Below are positions 39,585 to 49,958 of a stretch of DNA of 64,000 nucleotides, piece by piece. The number at the start of each line of letters is the position of its first letter. Positions within the stretch are counted from its first letter, which is position 1. The position numbers and the translations under genes were made by a program. Under the pieces are notes generated by a model. That model was given only the letters and a program-made list of their open reading frames with translations, did not search any database and was not told where the DNA came from. The stretch is from Deinococcus soli (ex Cha et al. 2016) (GTDB lineage: Bacteria > Deinococcota > Deinococci > Deinococcales > Deinococcaceae): contig NZ_CP011389.1 of NCBI RefSeq assembly GCF_001007995.1, positions 1,426,001 through 1,490,000 of the forward strand, given 5' to 3'.

Positions 39585-39650
39585 AGGCCGGTCTTCACCC
39601 GATCTTCATGCGCTCCGGGCGGGTGGGGAGCGCGGGTGTAGGTTCAGGAC

Positions 39651-40112
39651 ATGACCCAGTCCACTGACCTTCACGGTACTTCCGGCTTCCAGCGCGTCCT
39701 GGTGGGCGTGGACTTCTCGGCGTCGTCGGCGGCGGCGCTGGCACTGGCCCGCGCGCGTTTCCCCGGCGCGACCCGGCGACTGGTGCACGTCACGGACGCC
39801 CGCGTGACCGCCGCGCCGGACCTGATGGGCGGCGTGACCCCCGCCCTGCCCGATCCGACGCTGCTGCACACGCTGGAAAGCGCGGACGGTCAGCGCCTGA
39901 CCCGCGAAGTCCAGCCCGGCGAGGAACAGGAACTGATGGTGGGTGACCCCGTGACCGGCCTGCTGGACGCCGCGCGCGCGTGGGGCGCGGACCTGATCGT
40001 GGTGGGCACGCACGCGCAGGGCGCCATTGAGCACTTCTTCGTGGGCAGCACCGCCGAGAAGATCGTGGCCCGCAGCCCCATCCCGGTCCTGACCGTCCGG
40101 GCAGGCCAGTAA
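39651..40112 (+). CDS. Universal stress protein (UspA family)
   Basis: A 153-residue cytosolic USP-fold protein. It starts with [18 protein letters not shown] and ends in [22 protein letters not shown], where the G-x2-G-x9-G-S/T pattern predicts ATP binding. TAGGTT (39639-39644) lies 6 nt before the ATG, the leaderless arrangement. Ldh follows by 24 bp, so the two may share a transcript. Confidence 0.88.
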   Translation: MTQSTDLHGTSGFQRVLVGVDFSASSAAALALARARFPGATRRLVHVTDARVTAAPDLMGGVTPALPDPTLLHTLESADGQRLTREVQPGEEQELMVGDPVTGLLDAARAWGADLIVVGTHAQGAIEHFFVGSTAEKIVARSPIPVLTVRAGQ

Positions 40113-40136
40113 CGTGCAGGCCGCGACGGTGAACGC

Positions 40137-41051
40137 ATGAAGGTCGGTGTGGTCGGCGCGGGGCTGGTCGGCGCGACCGCCGCGTACGCCCTGACGCTGC
40201 GCGGCGCGTGCAGCGAACTGCTCCTGACGGACCTGGACGGGGACCGCGCCCGCGCCGAGGCGCAGGACATCGCGCACGCCGCGCCCGTCAGCCACGGCGC
40301 GCGCGTCCGCAGCGGCCCGCTGGAGGACCTGCACGGCAGCGGCGTGGTGATCGTCGCTGCGGGCGCCAACCAGAAACCCGGCGAATCCCGCCTGGACCTG
40401 CTGCAGAAGAACGCCGCGATCTTCCGCGACCTGATCCCCCGCGTGGCGGCCGCCGCGCCCGGCGCCGCCCTGCTGATCGCCACGAACCCCGTGGACGTCC
40501 TGACGGACCTGAGCGTCACCCTGGCCCCGGATCACGCCGTGATCGGGTCGGGCACCGTGCTGGACTCCGCGCGCTTCCGGCACCTGATCGCCGCGCACGC
40601 CGGGGTGGACGCCACGCACGTCCACGGGTACGTGCTCGGCGAACACGGAGACAGTGAGGTCATCGCCTGGAGTACCGCCACCGTCGCCGGGCTGCCCGTC
40701 GCGGCGTTCATGGACGCCCGGAACCTCCCGTGGACCCCCGAGATCCGCGCGCAGATCGAACGGGACACGCGGGAGGCCGCCGCGCAGATCATCGGCGGGA
40801 AACGCGCCACGTACTACGGGATCGGCGCGGCCCTGGCCCGCATTACCGAGCGCATCCTGGGCGACCGCCGCGCCGTCCTGACCGTCAGCGCCCCCACGCC
40901 CGCGTTCGGCGTGAGCCTCAGCGTGCCGCGCATCCTGGGCCGCGCCGGGGTGCTGGACACCGTGCTGCCCGCCCTGACCGCGGACGAGCAGGACGCCCTG
41001 CACCGCAGCGCCGAGGTGCTCCTGAAAGCCCGCCGCGCCCTGGACACCTGA
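40137..41051 (+). CDS. ldh: L-lactate dehydrogenase
   Basis: A 304-residue NAD-dependent dehydrogenase. Features are [17 protein letters not shown], the specificity loop [17 protein letters not shown] (Gln, as in lactate rather than malate dehydrogenases), ATNPVDVLT, and the catalytic [11 protein letters not shown] with His. It interconverts pyruvate and L-lactate. Immediately downstream of the USP gene. Confidence 0.92.
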   Translation: MKVGVVGAGLVGATAAYALTLRGACSELLLTDLDGDRARAEAQDIAHAAPVSHGARVRSGPLEDLHGSGVVIVAAGANQKPGESRLDLLQKNAAIFRDLIPRVAAAAPGAALLIATNPVDVLTDLSVTLAPDHAVIGSGTVLDSARFRHLIAAHAGVDATHVHGYVLGEHGDSEVIAWSTATVAGLPVAAFMDARNLPWTPEIRAQIERDTREAAAQIIGGKRATYYGIGAALARITERILGDRRAVLTVSAPTPAFGVSLSVPRILGRAGVLDTVLPALTADEQDALHRSAEVLLKARRALDT

Positions 41052-41069
41052 ACCGCCGCCGGGGTCCCC

Positions 41070-42131
41070 TCAGGGGCGCTGAGGGGTCGTCGGCGTGGCG
41101 GGGGCGGTCGGCGTGGCGGTCGTGGCCGCACCACTCCCCTCTTCCCCGTCGACGAACTCACCGGTGATGGTGCCGCCCTCGGCCTTCTCCGCGTACACCT
41201 CGTTCCGGTCGAGGTCGTACACGATCACCCCGGCACGCAGCGTGTCGCCCCCCTGCACGCTCTCGGCGGGCTGCTCGGCGCTGCCATACAGCCGCGCGAC
41301 GTTGCGGGTGTCGTCGTACTCGACCCGCGCGGCGCGGCTGGTGCGGCCCCCACCGGACCTGAGTTCCACGCTGCCGACCAGGGTGGTCTTCTCGTCGTCC
41401 ACGCTGACCTCGATGCGGTCACTCTTCCCGGTCAGGGGGTCCTTGTCGCTGCTGCGCCGGAACGTCACCGGCCCGTCGATGCGCGCGATCCCGTCGGCGC
41501 TGTCGTACACCAGCTTCTGCCCCTTGAGTTCCGTGCGTCCCTGCGTGACGATCACGGTGTCCGGCGCAGGCTTGGGCGTGGCCTGCACCTCGCAGCGCGT
41601 GAGGCGATCCGTGGCCTTCTCCGGCACTTCCTCAGGGTTCAGGAAGCGGGCGGTTCCGGCGCTGGCCTCCACGCGCCCGTCACTGCCCTCCTGTCCTTCT
41701 TTGGGGGGCAGCTGGGTCACGACCGCCAGCGGCACGCGGATCACGTTCTTGTCGATGGTGATCTGCACGCCCCCCGCGCCAGTCTCGCTGAACACGGCCA
41801 GGGTGGGCGTCTCGGGCGGGTCGTCCCCGAGGGGCTGGCAGAAGGCGAAGATGCCCGTCTCGTCGGTGGTCCCGGTGCGGACGATAACGATCTGACGGTC
41901 CTTGCCGTCTTTCTCGCTGCGGCGCACCAGCGTCACGGTCGCCTGCTCCGCTCCCGCGGTCGGCGCGTCCGCACTGGCGTCTGCGGGAGTGGCTTCACCC
42001 TCCGCGGGCAGCGTGCCCGGCCCCTGCGCGGGGGGCTGCGTGGTGTCCTGCTGGGCCAAGGCGACCGTCAGGACGCTCCCGCCGGAGAGCAACGCGGTCA
42101 GGAGCGCGGCAGTCAGGCAGGAGCGTGTCAT
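41070..42131 (-). CDS. LptA/OstA-like exported protein
   Basis: A 353-residue secreted protein with a cleavable signal ending near [10 protein letters not shown]. The mature part has an acidic Ala-rich linker and a beta-jellyroll segment typical of LptA/OstA ([53 protein letters not shown]). LptA-like domains bridge the periplasm for outer-membrane lipid transport. It follows a second LptA-like gene by 9 bp, and a Thr/Pro-rich tail ends it. Confidence 0.78.
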   Translation of the reverse strand: MTRSCLTAALLTALLSGGSVLTVALAQQDTTQPPAQGPGTLPAEGEATPADASADAPTAGAEQATVTLVRRSEKDGKDRQIVIVRTGTTDETGIFAFCQPLGDDPPETPTLAVFSETGAGGVQITIDKNVIRVPLAVVTQLPPKEGQEGSDGRVEASAGTARFLNPEEVPEKATDRLTRCEVQATPKPAPDTVIVTQGRTELKGQKLVYDSADGIARIDGPVTFRRSSDKDPLTGKSDRIEVSVDDEKTTLVGSVELRSGGGRTSRAARVEYDDTRNVARLYGSAEQPAESVQGGDTLRAGVIVYDLDRNEVYAEKAEGGTITGEFVDGEEGSGAATTATPTAPATPTTPQRP

Positions 42132-42140
42132 ACGGTGAGT

Positions 42141-43028
42141 TTACTTCTCGCCGGTGAGCTTGAACTGATCGGTGGGAATCTTGTACGCCGAGTTCAGGGC
42201 GCGCACGCGGGCCAGGTCGGTGCGCTGCTCCAGGTAGCCGCTGGCCGGGGCCTTGACGGTCACCTTGCTCTTGCTGTCCACGCTGACGGCGTTCCCGACG
42301 ACGTACGCGACGTTCTTCCTGTCGTCGTAGTACACGGCGTCCCCGGTGGTGGTGGTGGTGCCCTGCACGAGTTTCACGCCGCCCCGCACGTACAGCGTCT
42401 TGGTCTTGGTGAGCGCGCGGACTTCCTGCCCGGTGATGATCAGTTCCTTCTGGCTGCCCTTGGCGGCGCGGGTGAGGCTGGGCGTGCCGGTCAGGAGGGC
42501 CAGTTCGCGCTGCTCGTCGAACACGAGCTTGTCGGCCTTGCCGCTCTGGGTGCCGTTGGAGAGGGTCACGCTGCCCGTGCTGGTGGAGCGGTCGTTGTCC
42601 ACATCGAGGCTCATCTGCGCGGCCTTGATGGTCACGGTATCCCCGTCGGTCTTGTCGGGCGTGAAGGTGGCGCTGGCGCTGCCGTTCAGGACGCCCTGCC
42701 CGGTAGACTCGCTGTACGCCAGCCCGTTCCCGGTGGCGGTCAGGCGGCCACGGGTGACCTTGACGTTCCCGGTGAAGTCGGCGGTGCGCTTGCCTTTTGC
42801 CTCGATCAGCGCGGTGCCCTTGGGGGCGGCCAGGACGGCCTGGGAGGCCTCGATATTCAGGGTGCTGACCTTGGCCTTGACGGGGCTGCCGACGAAGGTG
42901 AGGGGCCCGTTACGGACGTCGCCACGGGGGCCACCTTCGATGGTGATCAGGCGTTTGCCCGCGTCGGTCTGGGCCAGAACGGGGGCGGTCAGGGCGAGGA
43001 GGGCCAGCAGTGAGGTCGTTTTCTTCAT
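42141..43028 (-). CDS. LptA/OstA-like exported protein
   Basis: A 295-residue secreted protein with signal [20 protein letters not shown]. The OstA-like fold is visible in [41 protein letters not shown] and [15 protein letters not shown], in at least two repeated modules. It begins with an AAGGAGA ribosome binding site and lies 19 bp after the LptC-like gene and 9 bp before the other LptA-like gene. It likely forms part of a transenvelope lipid bridge. Confidence 0.82.
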   Translation of the reverse strand: MKKTTSLLALLALTAPVLAQTDAGKRLITIEGGPRGDVRNGPLTFVGSPVKAKVSTLNIEASQAVLAAPKGTALIEAKGKRTADFTGNVKVTRGRLTATGNGLAYSESTGQGVLNGSASATFTPDKTDGDTVTIKAAQMSLDVDNDRSTSTGSVTLSNGTQSGKADKLVFDEQRELALLTGTPSLTRAAKGSQKELIITGQEVRALTKTKTLYVRGGVKLVQGTTTTTGDAVYYDDRKNVAYVVGNAVSVDSKSKVTVKAPASGYLEQRTDLARVRALNSAYKIPTDQFKLTGEK

Positions 43029-43047
43029 GGGAGTCTCCTTGATGGAA

Positions 43048-43656
43048 TCAGGTGAGGGGGACGCGTTTACCGTCGCGGCAGGTTTCAGTGGCGTCCAGTT
43101 CAGCGGTGTACTTCGAGTTGGCCGGATCCGAGTCCTCAATGACAAAACCGAAGGTCATTTTCAGTTTCCCGATCCTGCCGTTCGTGTTCGGTGAGCTGAT
43201 ACGGGCGCTGGGCGCGCTGAAGCCCTGGCCCTGCTCGATCTTCACGGGGGTCTGCTCGGTGCCCTTGAGGTCGATGTCGGCACACTGCTGCACCAGGGTG
43301 ATGCGGGCCTGACGGGTGGTCATGGTGTCCTGCGCGTCGATGGTCAGTTCCTGGGTGGCCAGGGTGGCGTCCAGAATCTCGCGGCCTGTGAAGCGGCCCT
43401 GCACCTGTTCTTTCAGGAGCCGTTGTCCTTCCGTGATGCCGGTCAGGGTGGTCAGGCCGTTCAGGGGGTCGTTGCGGACGTCGGCTGCCCTGAAACTCCA
43501 GGTGGCGTTGGCGTCGCCGGACGGGTACAGGCGCAGTTGCACGCCGCTGAGCCGCGCGCCGGACTGGCTGGCGTCGAGGCCTGGGGTGGGCAGCAGGGCG
43601 AAGATCAGGGCGAAAGCCATGATGCCCACCAGTGCGTACAAACCGACTTTCTGCAC
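43048..43656 (-). CDS. LptC-like membrane-anchored protein
   Basis: A 202-residue protein with one N-terminal TM helix ([20 protein letters not shown]) and a periplasmic beta-rich part. It heads the two LptA-like genes, matching the LptC-LptA order of lipid-export systems. The longer ORF starts at GTG 43665, but a TAAAGT box would overlap that codon and lies exactly 7 nt before GTG 43656, so the shorter start fits leaderless transcription. Two Cys near the middle and end may pair. Confidence 0.7.
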   Translation of the reverse strand: MQKVGLYALVGIMAFALIFALLPTPGLDASQSGARLSGVQLRLYPSGDANATWSFRAADVRNDPLNGLTTLTGITEGQRLLKEQVQGRFTGREILDATLATQELTIDAQDTMTTRQARITLVQQCADIDLKGTEQTPVKIEQGQGFSAPSARISSPNTNGRIGKLKMTFGFVIEDSDPANSKYTAELDATETCRDGKRVPLT

Positions 43657-43749
43657 GGGTCGCACTTTAGCGCGCGGGTCTCATGAGAGTGATGGGGCTG
43701 GGGTGGGTTGTTCCGGGCGAGTCGTTCCGGCGGCGCTAGGCTGGGCGGC

Positions 43750-44520
43750 ATGATCGATTCGCACACGCACCTGGATTACCTCGACGACCCGGCGGGCGCG
43801 CGCGGCGAGCTGGGCCTGAGTGCCATGGTCTGTATCGGCGCCAGCCCCGAACATGCGCGCAGTGCCGTGGCGCTGGCCGAGCAGTTCGGGGACGTGTATG
43901 CGACGGTGGGCATACACCCGACCGATACGGACGAGGACAGCCCGGACGCCCGCGAGCAGATCGAGGCCTTGACCGGGCACCCACGCGTGGTCGGCATCGG
44001 CGAGAGCGGCCTGGACGACTACTGGGACGACACGAAACGCGCCGCGCAGGTGTCGGCGTTCGAGTGGCAGCTGGACCTCGCACGGCGCAGCGGGAAGGTA
44101 CTGGTCATTCACACGCGGGACAAGGCCGGGCAGGACAGCGCGCACCGGGGCGTGATGGACGTGCTGCGGGCGTGGCCGGACGTGCCGGTGATCCTGCACT
44201 GCTTCTCCGGGCACGCGGACCTGTTGCGTTTCGGGCTGGAGCGGGGCGAACACACGTACTTCGGGTTCGCGGGGAACACCACCTATAAGAACGCGCGGGA
44301 GATCCAGGCGGCCGCCCGCGACCTGCCCCTGACGCGGATGCTGCTGGAAACCGACGCGCCGTTCCTGGCCCCCGTGCCCAAACGCGGCAAGCCCAACCGG
44401 CCCGGTTACGTGCGTCATACCCTGGAGTTCATCGCGACCCTGCGCGGCCTGGACCCGGAGGAACTGGAGGCCGCGACGGACGCGAATACCCGCCGCGCCT
44501 ACGGCCTGCCGCTGGGCTGA
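43750..44520 (+). CDS. tatD: TatD-family metal-dependent hydrolase
   Basis: A 256-residue amidohydrolase-fold DNase. The metal sites are [10 protein letters not shown] (HxH), [10 protein letters not shown] (Glu), VIHTRDKAG and HCFSGHADL (His), and [13 protein letters not shown] (Asp). TatD enzymes have 3'-5' exonuclease and AP-endonuclease activity. TAGGCT (43737-43742) lies 7 nt before the ATG. The padR operon follows. Confidence 0.92.
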   Translation: MIDSHTHLDYLDDPAGARGELGLSAMVCIGASPEHARSAVALAEQFGDVYATVGIHPTDTDEDSPDAREQIEALTGHPRVVGIGESGLDDYWDDTKRAAQVSAFEWQLDLARRSGKVLVIHTRDKAGQDSAHRGVMDVLRAWPDVPVILHCFSGHADLLRFGLERGEHTYFGFAGNTTYKNAREIQAAARDLPLTRMLLETDAPFLAPVPKRGKPNRPGYVRHTLEFIATLRGLDPEELEAATDANTRRAYGLPLG

Positions 44521-44528
44521 ACAGGAAG

Positions 44529-44572
44529 CACGATACCTCGACTTGAGATGCATCCAAACCAGAGGTATCGTG
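44529..44572 (+). promoter_or_regulatory. PadR operator palindrome
   Basis: CACGATACCTC (44529-44539) and GAGGTATCGTG (44562-44572) are exact inverted complements, 22 bp apart. The left arm lies just upstream of the -35 and the right arm covers the -10 of the padR promoter, so PadR bound here would block its own transcription. Confidence 0.75.
44543..44571 (+). promoter_or_regulatory. Promoter of padR and the HAAS genes
   Basis: TTGAGA (44543-44548) and TATCGT (44566-44571) are 17 bp apart. The ATG follows 6 nt after the -10 box, so the transcript is leaderless. Confidence 0.75.
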
Positions 44573-44577
44573 CAGGC

Positions 44578-44892
44578 ATGAACGCCCGCGAGCAACTCCG
44601 CATGCTCATCCTGGCCGTCCTGGGGCGCCAGCCCGAACACGGCTACGCCATCGCGCAGGCCATCAACACCCGCAGCGAAGGCCTCCTGCGCGCCCGCGAA
44701 GGCACCCTCTACCCTGCCCTGCACGCCCTGGAAGCCGAAGGGCTCATCGAGAGCCAGGAACACGAGGTCGCGGGCCGCACCCGCCGCGAATACCGCCTGA
44801 CCGAGAAGGGCCGCGCCGCCCTGGCCCGCACCCGCCGCGACTGGCAGGCCCAGGTCGGCGCCGTGCAGGCCGTCCTGGGAGGCAACGCATGA
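44578..44892 (+). CDS. PadR-family transcriptional regulator
   Basis: A 104-residue winged-helix regulator. It has LRMLILAVLGRQPEHGYAIAQAIN in the DNA-binding helices, YPALHALEAEGLIES in the recognition region and RREYRLTEKGRAAL in the wing. It is the short PadR type with a brief dimerisation helix. Autorepression is likely through the palindrome over its promoter. Overlaps the next gene by ATGA. PadR regulators usually respond to small hydrophobic or antimicrobial compounds. Confidence 0.92.
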   Translation: MNAREQLRMLILAVLGRQPEHGYAIAQAINTRSEGLLRAREGTLYPALHALEAEGLIESQEHEVAGRTRREYRLTEKGRAALARTRRDWQAQVGAVQAVLGGNA

Positions 44893-45488
44893 CCGGCCCG
44901 CTGAAGAGCTGGCTGGACGTCGCGCTGAGCGACCTTGCCCCCGCCGCGCGGGACCGCATGACCGCTGAGTACCACGCTCACGTGCAGGACGCCACCCACA
45001 GCGGACTGACCGAACCCGAAGCCGTCGCCACCCTGGGCGACCCCACGCAGGTCAACCGCGCACTGCGGCGCACCTACGCCACGGAGAAACTTGCCGCACA
45101 GTACCGGACTCCCTCCAGGCGTCTCTGGAGGGTGCTGCTGCTTCTGTATGTGGGCTACACCTCGCTGATGATCCTCAACAACCTGGAGGATCGCGCCGAC
45201 CTACTCCGGCACCTGCCGGGCCCACTGACGGGGCTGACGCTGCTGCTGGCCCTGATGGCGCTTATGAAACTGCATCCGACGTCGTACACCTGGACGCTGG
45301 GCGCGCGGGTGCTGGTGCTGCCCCTCATGACCGGCCAGTGGATCACGGCGCTGATCACTCCAGGACGGGACACCCTGGATCTGTCGTTCCTGATTGTCCT
45401 GCCGTTCGCGCTTGTGGGGATGGTCTGGAACGCGCACTGCACGGCACGGCGCGTCCACCGCACCCTGAAGCTGGATGGTCAGGCATGA
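44889..45488 (+). CDS. HAAS-type (DUF1700-like) membrane protein
   Basis: A 199-residue protein. The N-terminal part AEYHAHVQDATHSGLTEPEAVATLGDP resembles the HAAS/permease-prefix domain (about residues 20-65) and four hydrophobic helices follow. In other bacteria, PadR plus HAAS protein modules sense or report envelope stress. It is coupled to padR upstream and to the next gene by ATGA overlaps. Confidence 0.78.
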   Translation: MTGPLKSWLDVALSDLAPAARDRMTAEYHAHVQDATHSGLTEPEAVATLGDPTQVNRALRRTYATEKLAAQYRTPSRRLWRVLLLLYVGYTSLMILNNLEDRADLLRHLPGPLTGLTLLLALMALMKLHPTSYTWTLGARVLVLPLMTGQWITALITPGRDTLDLSFLIVLPFALVGMVWNAHCTARRVHRTLKLDGQA

Positions 45489-46165
45489 CGGCGGACGCGC
45501 TGAACCCGAATCTGGCCGCCTATCTGGATGAGGTGACGGCGCCGTTCCCGGAGGATTCCGCCGCGCGCATCCGGGCGGACCTGACGGCGCATGTGCTGGA
45601 CGCTGCGGCGCCGGGTGGGGCGGGAATGCAGGAGGCGCTGGCGGCCCTGGGTCCGGCAGCTGAGGTGCGGGCGGCGCTGGAGGGGCAGTTCTTCACGCGG
45701 GCGGACGTGGCGTGGCTGGAGCGGGACGGGAAGATGCGCCGCCTGCTGACGGATGGCGTGAAGGGTCCTGGTACAGCGTGGACGTCGCTGTTGGGCAGCG
45801 TGGCGGGCGTCGGGGTGCTGACGTGGCTGGTCTGCGGCTGGCCGGGAGTCCCCGCGCCGTTCGCGCTGCGGCCGTTCACGTGGGTTGTGCCTGCGCTGCT
45901 GGCTCTTCAGTTCATGCTGGTGCTGATCGATTTCCCACCGGGCATGCGGCGGCCCGCACGGTCCGTGGCGGTGCTACGCCGGGTGTCCGGGACGCTGATG
46001 GTGCCGCTGGGATTCGCGCTGAATCTGCTGGTGTTCGTGCCGGGCGTGGTGTCTGAACCGGCCCTGCTGGCGGCGGCGCTGGGCGCGGCGCTACTGTGGG
46101 CGTACCTGACGCGTCCGCGTGAGGCGCTGACGCTGGCCGGGAAGGCGTGGCGCGGCGCGCGGTGA
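45485..46165 (+). CDS. Second HAAS-type membrane protein
   Basis: A 226-residue relative of the preceding protein. The HAAS-like N-terminus (RIRADLTAHVLDAAAPG and MQEALAALGPAAEVRAALEG) is followed by a linker and four to five TM helices. The two are too diverged for a recent duplication. It completes the padR unit (ATGA overlap). Partner function, if any, is not known. Confidence 0.72.
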   Translation: MTADALNPNLAAYLDEVTAPFPEDSAARIRADLTAHVLDAAAPGGAGMQEALAALGPAAEVRAALEGQFFTRADVAWLERDGKMRRLLTDGVKGPGTAWTSLLGSVAGVGVLTWLVCGWPGVPAPFALRPFTWVVPALLALQFMLVLIDFPPGMRRPARSVAVLRRVSGTLMVPLGFALNLLVFVPGVVSEPALLAAALGAALLWAYLTRPREALTLAGKAWRGAR

Positions 46166-46184
46166 GCTGACGCATAGTGGGGGC

Positions 46185-46781
46185 ATGACGACGCTGGACG
46201 CTGCCTTTCCCCCCGCTGCCCTGACTGTACTGGACGTGATCCGTGCGCGCCGCACGGTGGATATTGGGCTGTTAAAACCCGACGCGGTGCCGCGTGATGT
46301 GGTGGAGGCCATTCTGGAGGCCGGGATCTGGGCGCCGAATCACGGGCGAACCGAGCCGTGGCGGTTCACGGTGTTCACGGGTGCGGGCCGCGCGAGGCTG
46401 GCGGAGGTGTTCGCGCAGGCGTACGCGGCGGGCAGCGCGCCGGACCGGGACAGCGAACCGGCGCTGGAGGCGCAGCGGGCGCGGGCGTGGCGGGCGCCGC
46501 TGTGGATCAGTCTGGAGCTGCACATGCCCGAGAAGCCGAAGATGCCCGAGTGGGAGGAGCAGGCGGCCCTGGCCTGCGCCGCGCAGAACATGTGGCTGGC
46601 GGCGACGGCGTTCGGGCTGGTCGGGAAGTGGGTGAGCGGCCCGGTGATGGTCAGTCCGGTGGCGGCGCAGGCGCTGGGCGCGCCGAAGCTGATGGGCCTG
46701 CTGGTGCTGGGCTACCCGGCGGCCGGGCTGCCGTCCGTGAGCCGCGCGCCACTGGCGGACAAGATCACCTGGGTGGAGTGA
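46185..46781 (+). CDS. Nitroreductase-family flavoprotein
   Basis: A 198-residue FMN-dependent oxidoreductase. VIRARRTVDIGLLKPD and LEAGIWAPNHGRTEPWRF are the FMN-binding blocks, followed by QNMWLAATAFGLVGKW and a late MGLLVLGYP strand. This pattern resembles the YdjA-type short nitroreductases. Cofactor supply would come from the rib operon elsewhere in the window. It lies 19 bp after the HAAS gene and may be part of that transcript. Confidence 0.87.
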   Translation: MTTLDAAFPPAALTVLDVIRARRTVDIGLLKPDAVPRDVVEAILEAGIWAPNHGRTEPWRFTVFTGAGRARLAEVFAQAYAAGSAPDRDSEPALEAQRARAWRAPLWISLELHMPEKPKMPEWEEQAALACAAQNMWLAATAFGLVGKWVSGPVMVSPVAAQALGAPKLMGLLVLGYPAAGLPSVSRAPLADKITWVE

Positions 46782-46784
46782 CCC

Positions 46785-47816
46785 CTACAGGTTCTCCCTG
46801 AAGAACTGCACGCTGCGGTTCAGTGCCGTGCGGAGGTTTCCGGAGAGGTTGTGGTTGTCGCCGTCGTAGCGGTAGGCGTCCACGCCCTGCCCGGCGTTTC
46901 TCAGGTCGTCCGCGAGGTTCTTCTGGAAGGCGTACGGCACATCCCTGTCGTTCGTGCCGTGGTGCAGCTGGATGGGACGCCCATTCAGTTCCCGCAGGTA
47001 CGCGTTGGGGCTCAGGAGGCGCAGGTAGCGGCGGTTGACGGCGTCCAGGGTGCGTTTCTCGCCGGGCGGCGGGTTCCAGTCGGTGGCGAGCACGTCGTAG
47101 CTGGCGATCACGCCCGCCCACAGCGACGCGGCTTTCAGGCGGGGGTCGACGATCATGGCTTTCAGGCTCAGCTGCCCGCCCATGCTGTGGCCCCACAGGC
47201 CCAGGCGGTCGGGGTTCACGCGCGGGTCGCGCCGGAGGCTGGCGGCGGCGTTCAGGACGTCCACGGTGTAGCCGGGATCGTCGTACCCGCCCAGGGCCTG
47301 TCCCTCGCTGCTGCCGTGCCCACGGTAGTCGCTTTTCAGCGTGACGAAGCCCGCGCGGGCAAAGGCGTCCTGATACGCGACGTAGCGTTCGGTGGTGCGG
47401 TACTCGGCGGGCGGGATGTACCCGTGGTTGAACACGATGGCAGGCCAGCCCCCCTGCGGCGGCGTGCCGCGCGGCACGGTCAGCAGCGCGTTGATCCGCA
47501 GGCCCTCGGACTGGTAACTCACGACCTGCCGGGTGTAATTCCCGCCCGGCGCCAGGGTCTGCCGGACCGTCAGCGCGCTGCCCGGATACTCGCGGGCCTT
47601 GAGTGCCTGGATGCTGACCGGGTTGCGGGCCACAGCGGCCTTCAGGGCAGTGTCACCCAGGTTCTGGAGGGGGCCCCCGGTCGCGGGCTGGGCCGGATCA
47701 GCCGTCTCCGGCTGGGGCCAGGGCAGCCGCAGCGGCAGGGCGTCCGGCTGGGTGACGGCCACGTACCCGGCGCCCGCCAGCAGGGCCAGCAGTGTGAGGT
47801 TGATCAGACGGCGCAC
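46785..47816 (-). CDS. Exported alpha/beta hydrolase (S9-like), tandem copy A
   Basis: A 343-residue alpha/beta hydrolase with an N-terminal hydrophobic segment (probable signal anchor) and a Pro-rich linker. Catalytic motifs are GLWGHSMGGQLSLKA (nucleophile), HHGTNDRDVPY (Asp) and YDGDNHNLSG (His), with FNHGYIPPAE forming the oxyanion loop. It resembles dienelactone hydrolase/S9 relatives. It lies 5 bp after its paralogue, with a 98-bp identical tract. Confidence 0.83.
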   Translation of the reverse strand: MRRLINLTLLALLAGAGYVAVTQPDALPLRLPWPQPETADPAQPATGGPLQNLGDTALKAAVARNPVSIQALKAREYPGSALTVRQTLAPGGNYTRQVVSYQSEGLRINALLTVPRGTPPQGGWPAIVFNHGYIPPAEYRTTERYVAYQDAFARAGFVTLKSDYRGHGSSEGQALGGYDDPGYTVDVLNAAASLRRDPRVNPDRLGLWGHSMGGQLSLKAMIVDPRLKAASLWAGVIASYDVLATDWNPPPGEKRTLDAVNRRYLRLLSPNAYLRELNGRPIQLHHGTNDRDVPYAFQKNLADDLRNAGQGVDAYRYDGDNHNLSGNLRTALNRSVQFFRENL

Positions 47817-47820
47817 AGCG

Positions 47821-48813
47821 TTACAGCCTCTCCCTGAAGAACTGCACGCTGCGGTTCAGGGCCACGCGCAGGTTTCCCGAGAGGTTGTGGTTGTCGCCCG
47901 GGTAGACGTAGTTCCCGCCCAGTTTGCCCAGCGGGCGCAGCTGCGCGGCCAGGGCCGTGTGGAACGCGACGGGGACGTCCTCGTCGTTCGTGCCGATGTG
48001 CAGTTGCACGGGGCCGCCCAGGTCACGCAGGTACGTATTCGCACTGAGGGTGTTCCAGAAGGCGGGGTTCGCGCGGGGTGTGCCGTACTGCTCGACGGCC
48101 CGCTTGCGCAGGTTCAGCACGGCGCTGGGAATGCTGGCGGGAACGGGCGCGCGGCGCGTCCAGCTGTTCATCAGCTGATCGTAGTCGCCCACCACGCCGG
48201 CCCAGATCACCCCGGCCTTTACGCTGCGGTCGATGACCATGGCGCGCAGGGTCAGGAAGCCGCCCATGGAGTGGCCCCACATCCCGATCCGGGCCGGGTT
48301 CACGCGCGGGTCGCGTTTCAGGCTGCCCAGGGCGTTCATCACGTCGGTGGTGTAGCCCGGCGCGTAGTACCCGCCGAGCGCCTCGCCCTGCGAACTGCCG
48401 TGCCCACGGTAGTCGCTTTTCAGGGTGACGAATCCGGCCCGGGCAAAGGCGTCCTGGTACGCCACGTACCGTTCGGTCGTGCGGTACACCTTCGGGGGCA
48501 CGTACCCGTGGTTGAACACGATGGCGGGCCACCCGCCCTTTGGCGGCGTGCCGCGCGGGACGGTCAGCAGCGCGTTGATCCGCAGGCCCTCGGACTGGTA
48601 ACTCACGACCTGCCGGGTGTAATTCCCGCCCGGCGCCAGGGTCTGCCGGACCGTCAGGGCGCTGCCCGGGTACCCGCCCTTCTGGAAGGCCGCGCGGGCA
48701 GCGGGCACGCTCATCTGGCGGGCGTCCACGGCATTCAGGGCGGCCTGTGACTGCGCCAGCGCCCCGGTGGCGTGCAGCAGGCCCAGCACAGGCAGCGTTC
48801 GGAGGAAGGTCAT
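47821..48813 (-). CDS. Exported alpha/beta hydrolase (S9-like), tandem copy B
   Basis: A 330-residue paralogue of the downstream gene. It has a signal peptide (LPVLGLLHATGALAQSQAAL), nucleophile motif GMWGHSMGGFLTL, HIGTNDEDVPV and YPGDNHNLSGNLRVALNRS. The two proteins share many blocks but diverge at the N-terminus and in 200-270. A TAGGTT box 6 nt before the ATG suggests a leaderless bicistronic mRNA. Substrates are likely external peptides or esters. Confidence 0.83.
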   Translation of the reverse strand: MTFLRTLPVLGLLHATGALAQSQAALNAVDARQMSVPAARAAFQKGGYPGSALTVRQTLAPGGNYTRQVVSYQSEGLRINALLTVPRGTPPKGGWPAIVFNHGYVPPKVYRTTERYVAYQDAFARAGFVTLKSDYRGHGSSQGEALGGYYAPGYTTDVMNALGSLKRDPRVNPARIGMWGHSMGGFLTLRAMVIDRSVKAGVIWAGVVGDYDQLMNSWTRRAPVPASIPSAVLNLRKRAVEQYGTPRANPAFWNTLSANTYLRDLGGPVQLHIGTNDEDVPVAFHTALAAQLRPLGKLGGNYVYPGDNHNLSGNLRVALNRSVQFFRERL

Positions 48814-49195
48814 GCCCTCAACCTACGGGGTGACCTACCCGCTGCGCCGCGTTCTGGACGACGTTTCAGACTTGAACAATCGCACAGCCCTCCCTCATGA
48901 CGGCCGTCCGGTGTTCCCCACACCCGGACACCCCCGGCAGCACCCTGGGACAGCGTCCCCCACGCATATCCATGCATGAGCCACCCGCACTCTTGGGATG
49001 TTTTTCCCACTAGCACTGAGACGAATCTGAGATTGTGCTGAACAAACCTTGCCCCCAGGCGGGGGGGCGCGTATCATCTACAGCCATAGCAACACAATTC
49101 CCGGCGTCAACCCGGGAGCCCAGACAACCCTCACCTCTGTCCTAGATGACCCGGGGAATAGGTGGTGGTCCTGCATGGGCATTCAAGGAGATCAC
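48814..49195. other. 382-bp gap before the lipoprotein/protease pair
   Basis: No gene seen. The left edge is the hydrolase promoter. A promoter-like TTGCCC-17-TATCAT (49049-49077) lies about 140 bp before the lipoprotein start. AGCAC/GTGCT (about 49014-49040) and TGGGA/TCCCA words nearby form small hairpins and might hold an operator. The leader ends with a CAAGGAG ribosome binding site. Confidence 0.45.
49049..49077 (+). promoter_or_regulatory. Candidate promoter of the Ig/PPC lipoprotein and protease genes
   Basis: TTGCCC (49049-49054) and TATCAT (49072-49077) are 17 bp apart, giving a leader of about 110 nt. The -35 is only partly consensus. Confidence 0.45.
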
Positions 49196-49936
<741 letters not shown>

Positions 49937-49958
49937 GGCGCCCCCGAGGAGTACACCC

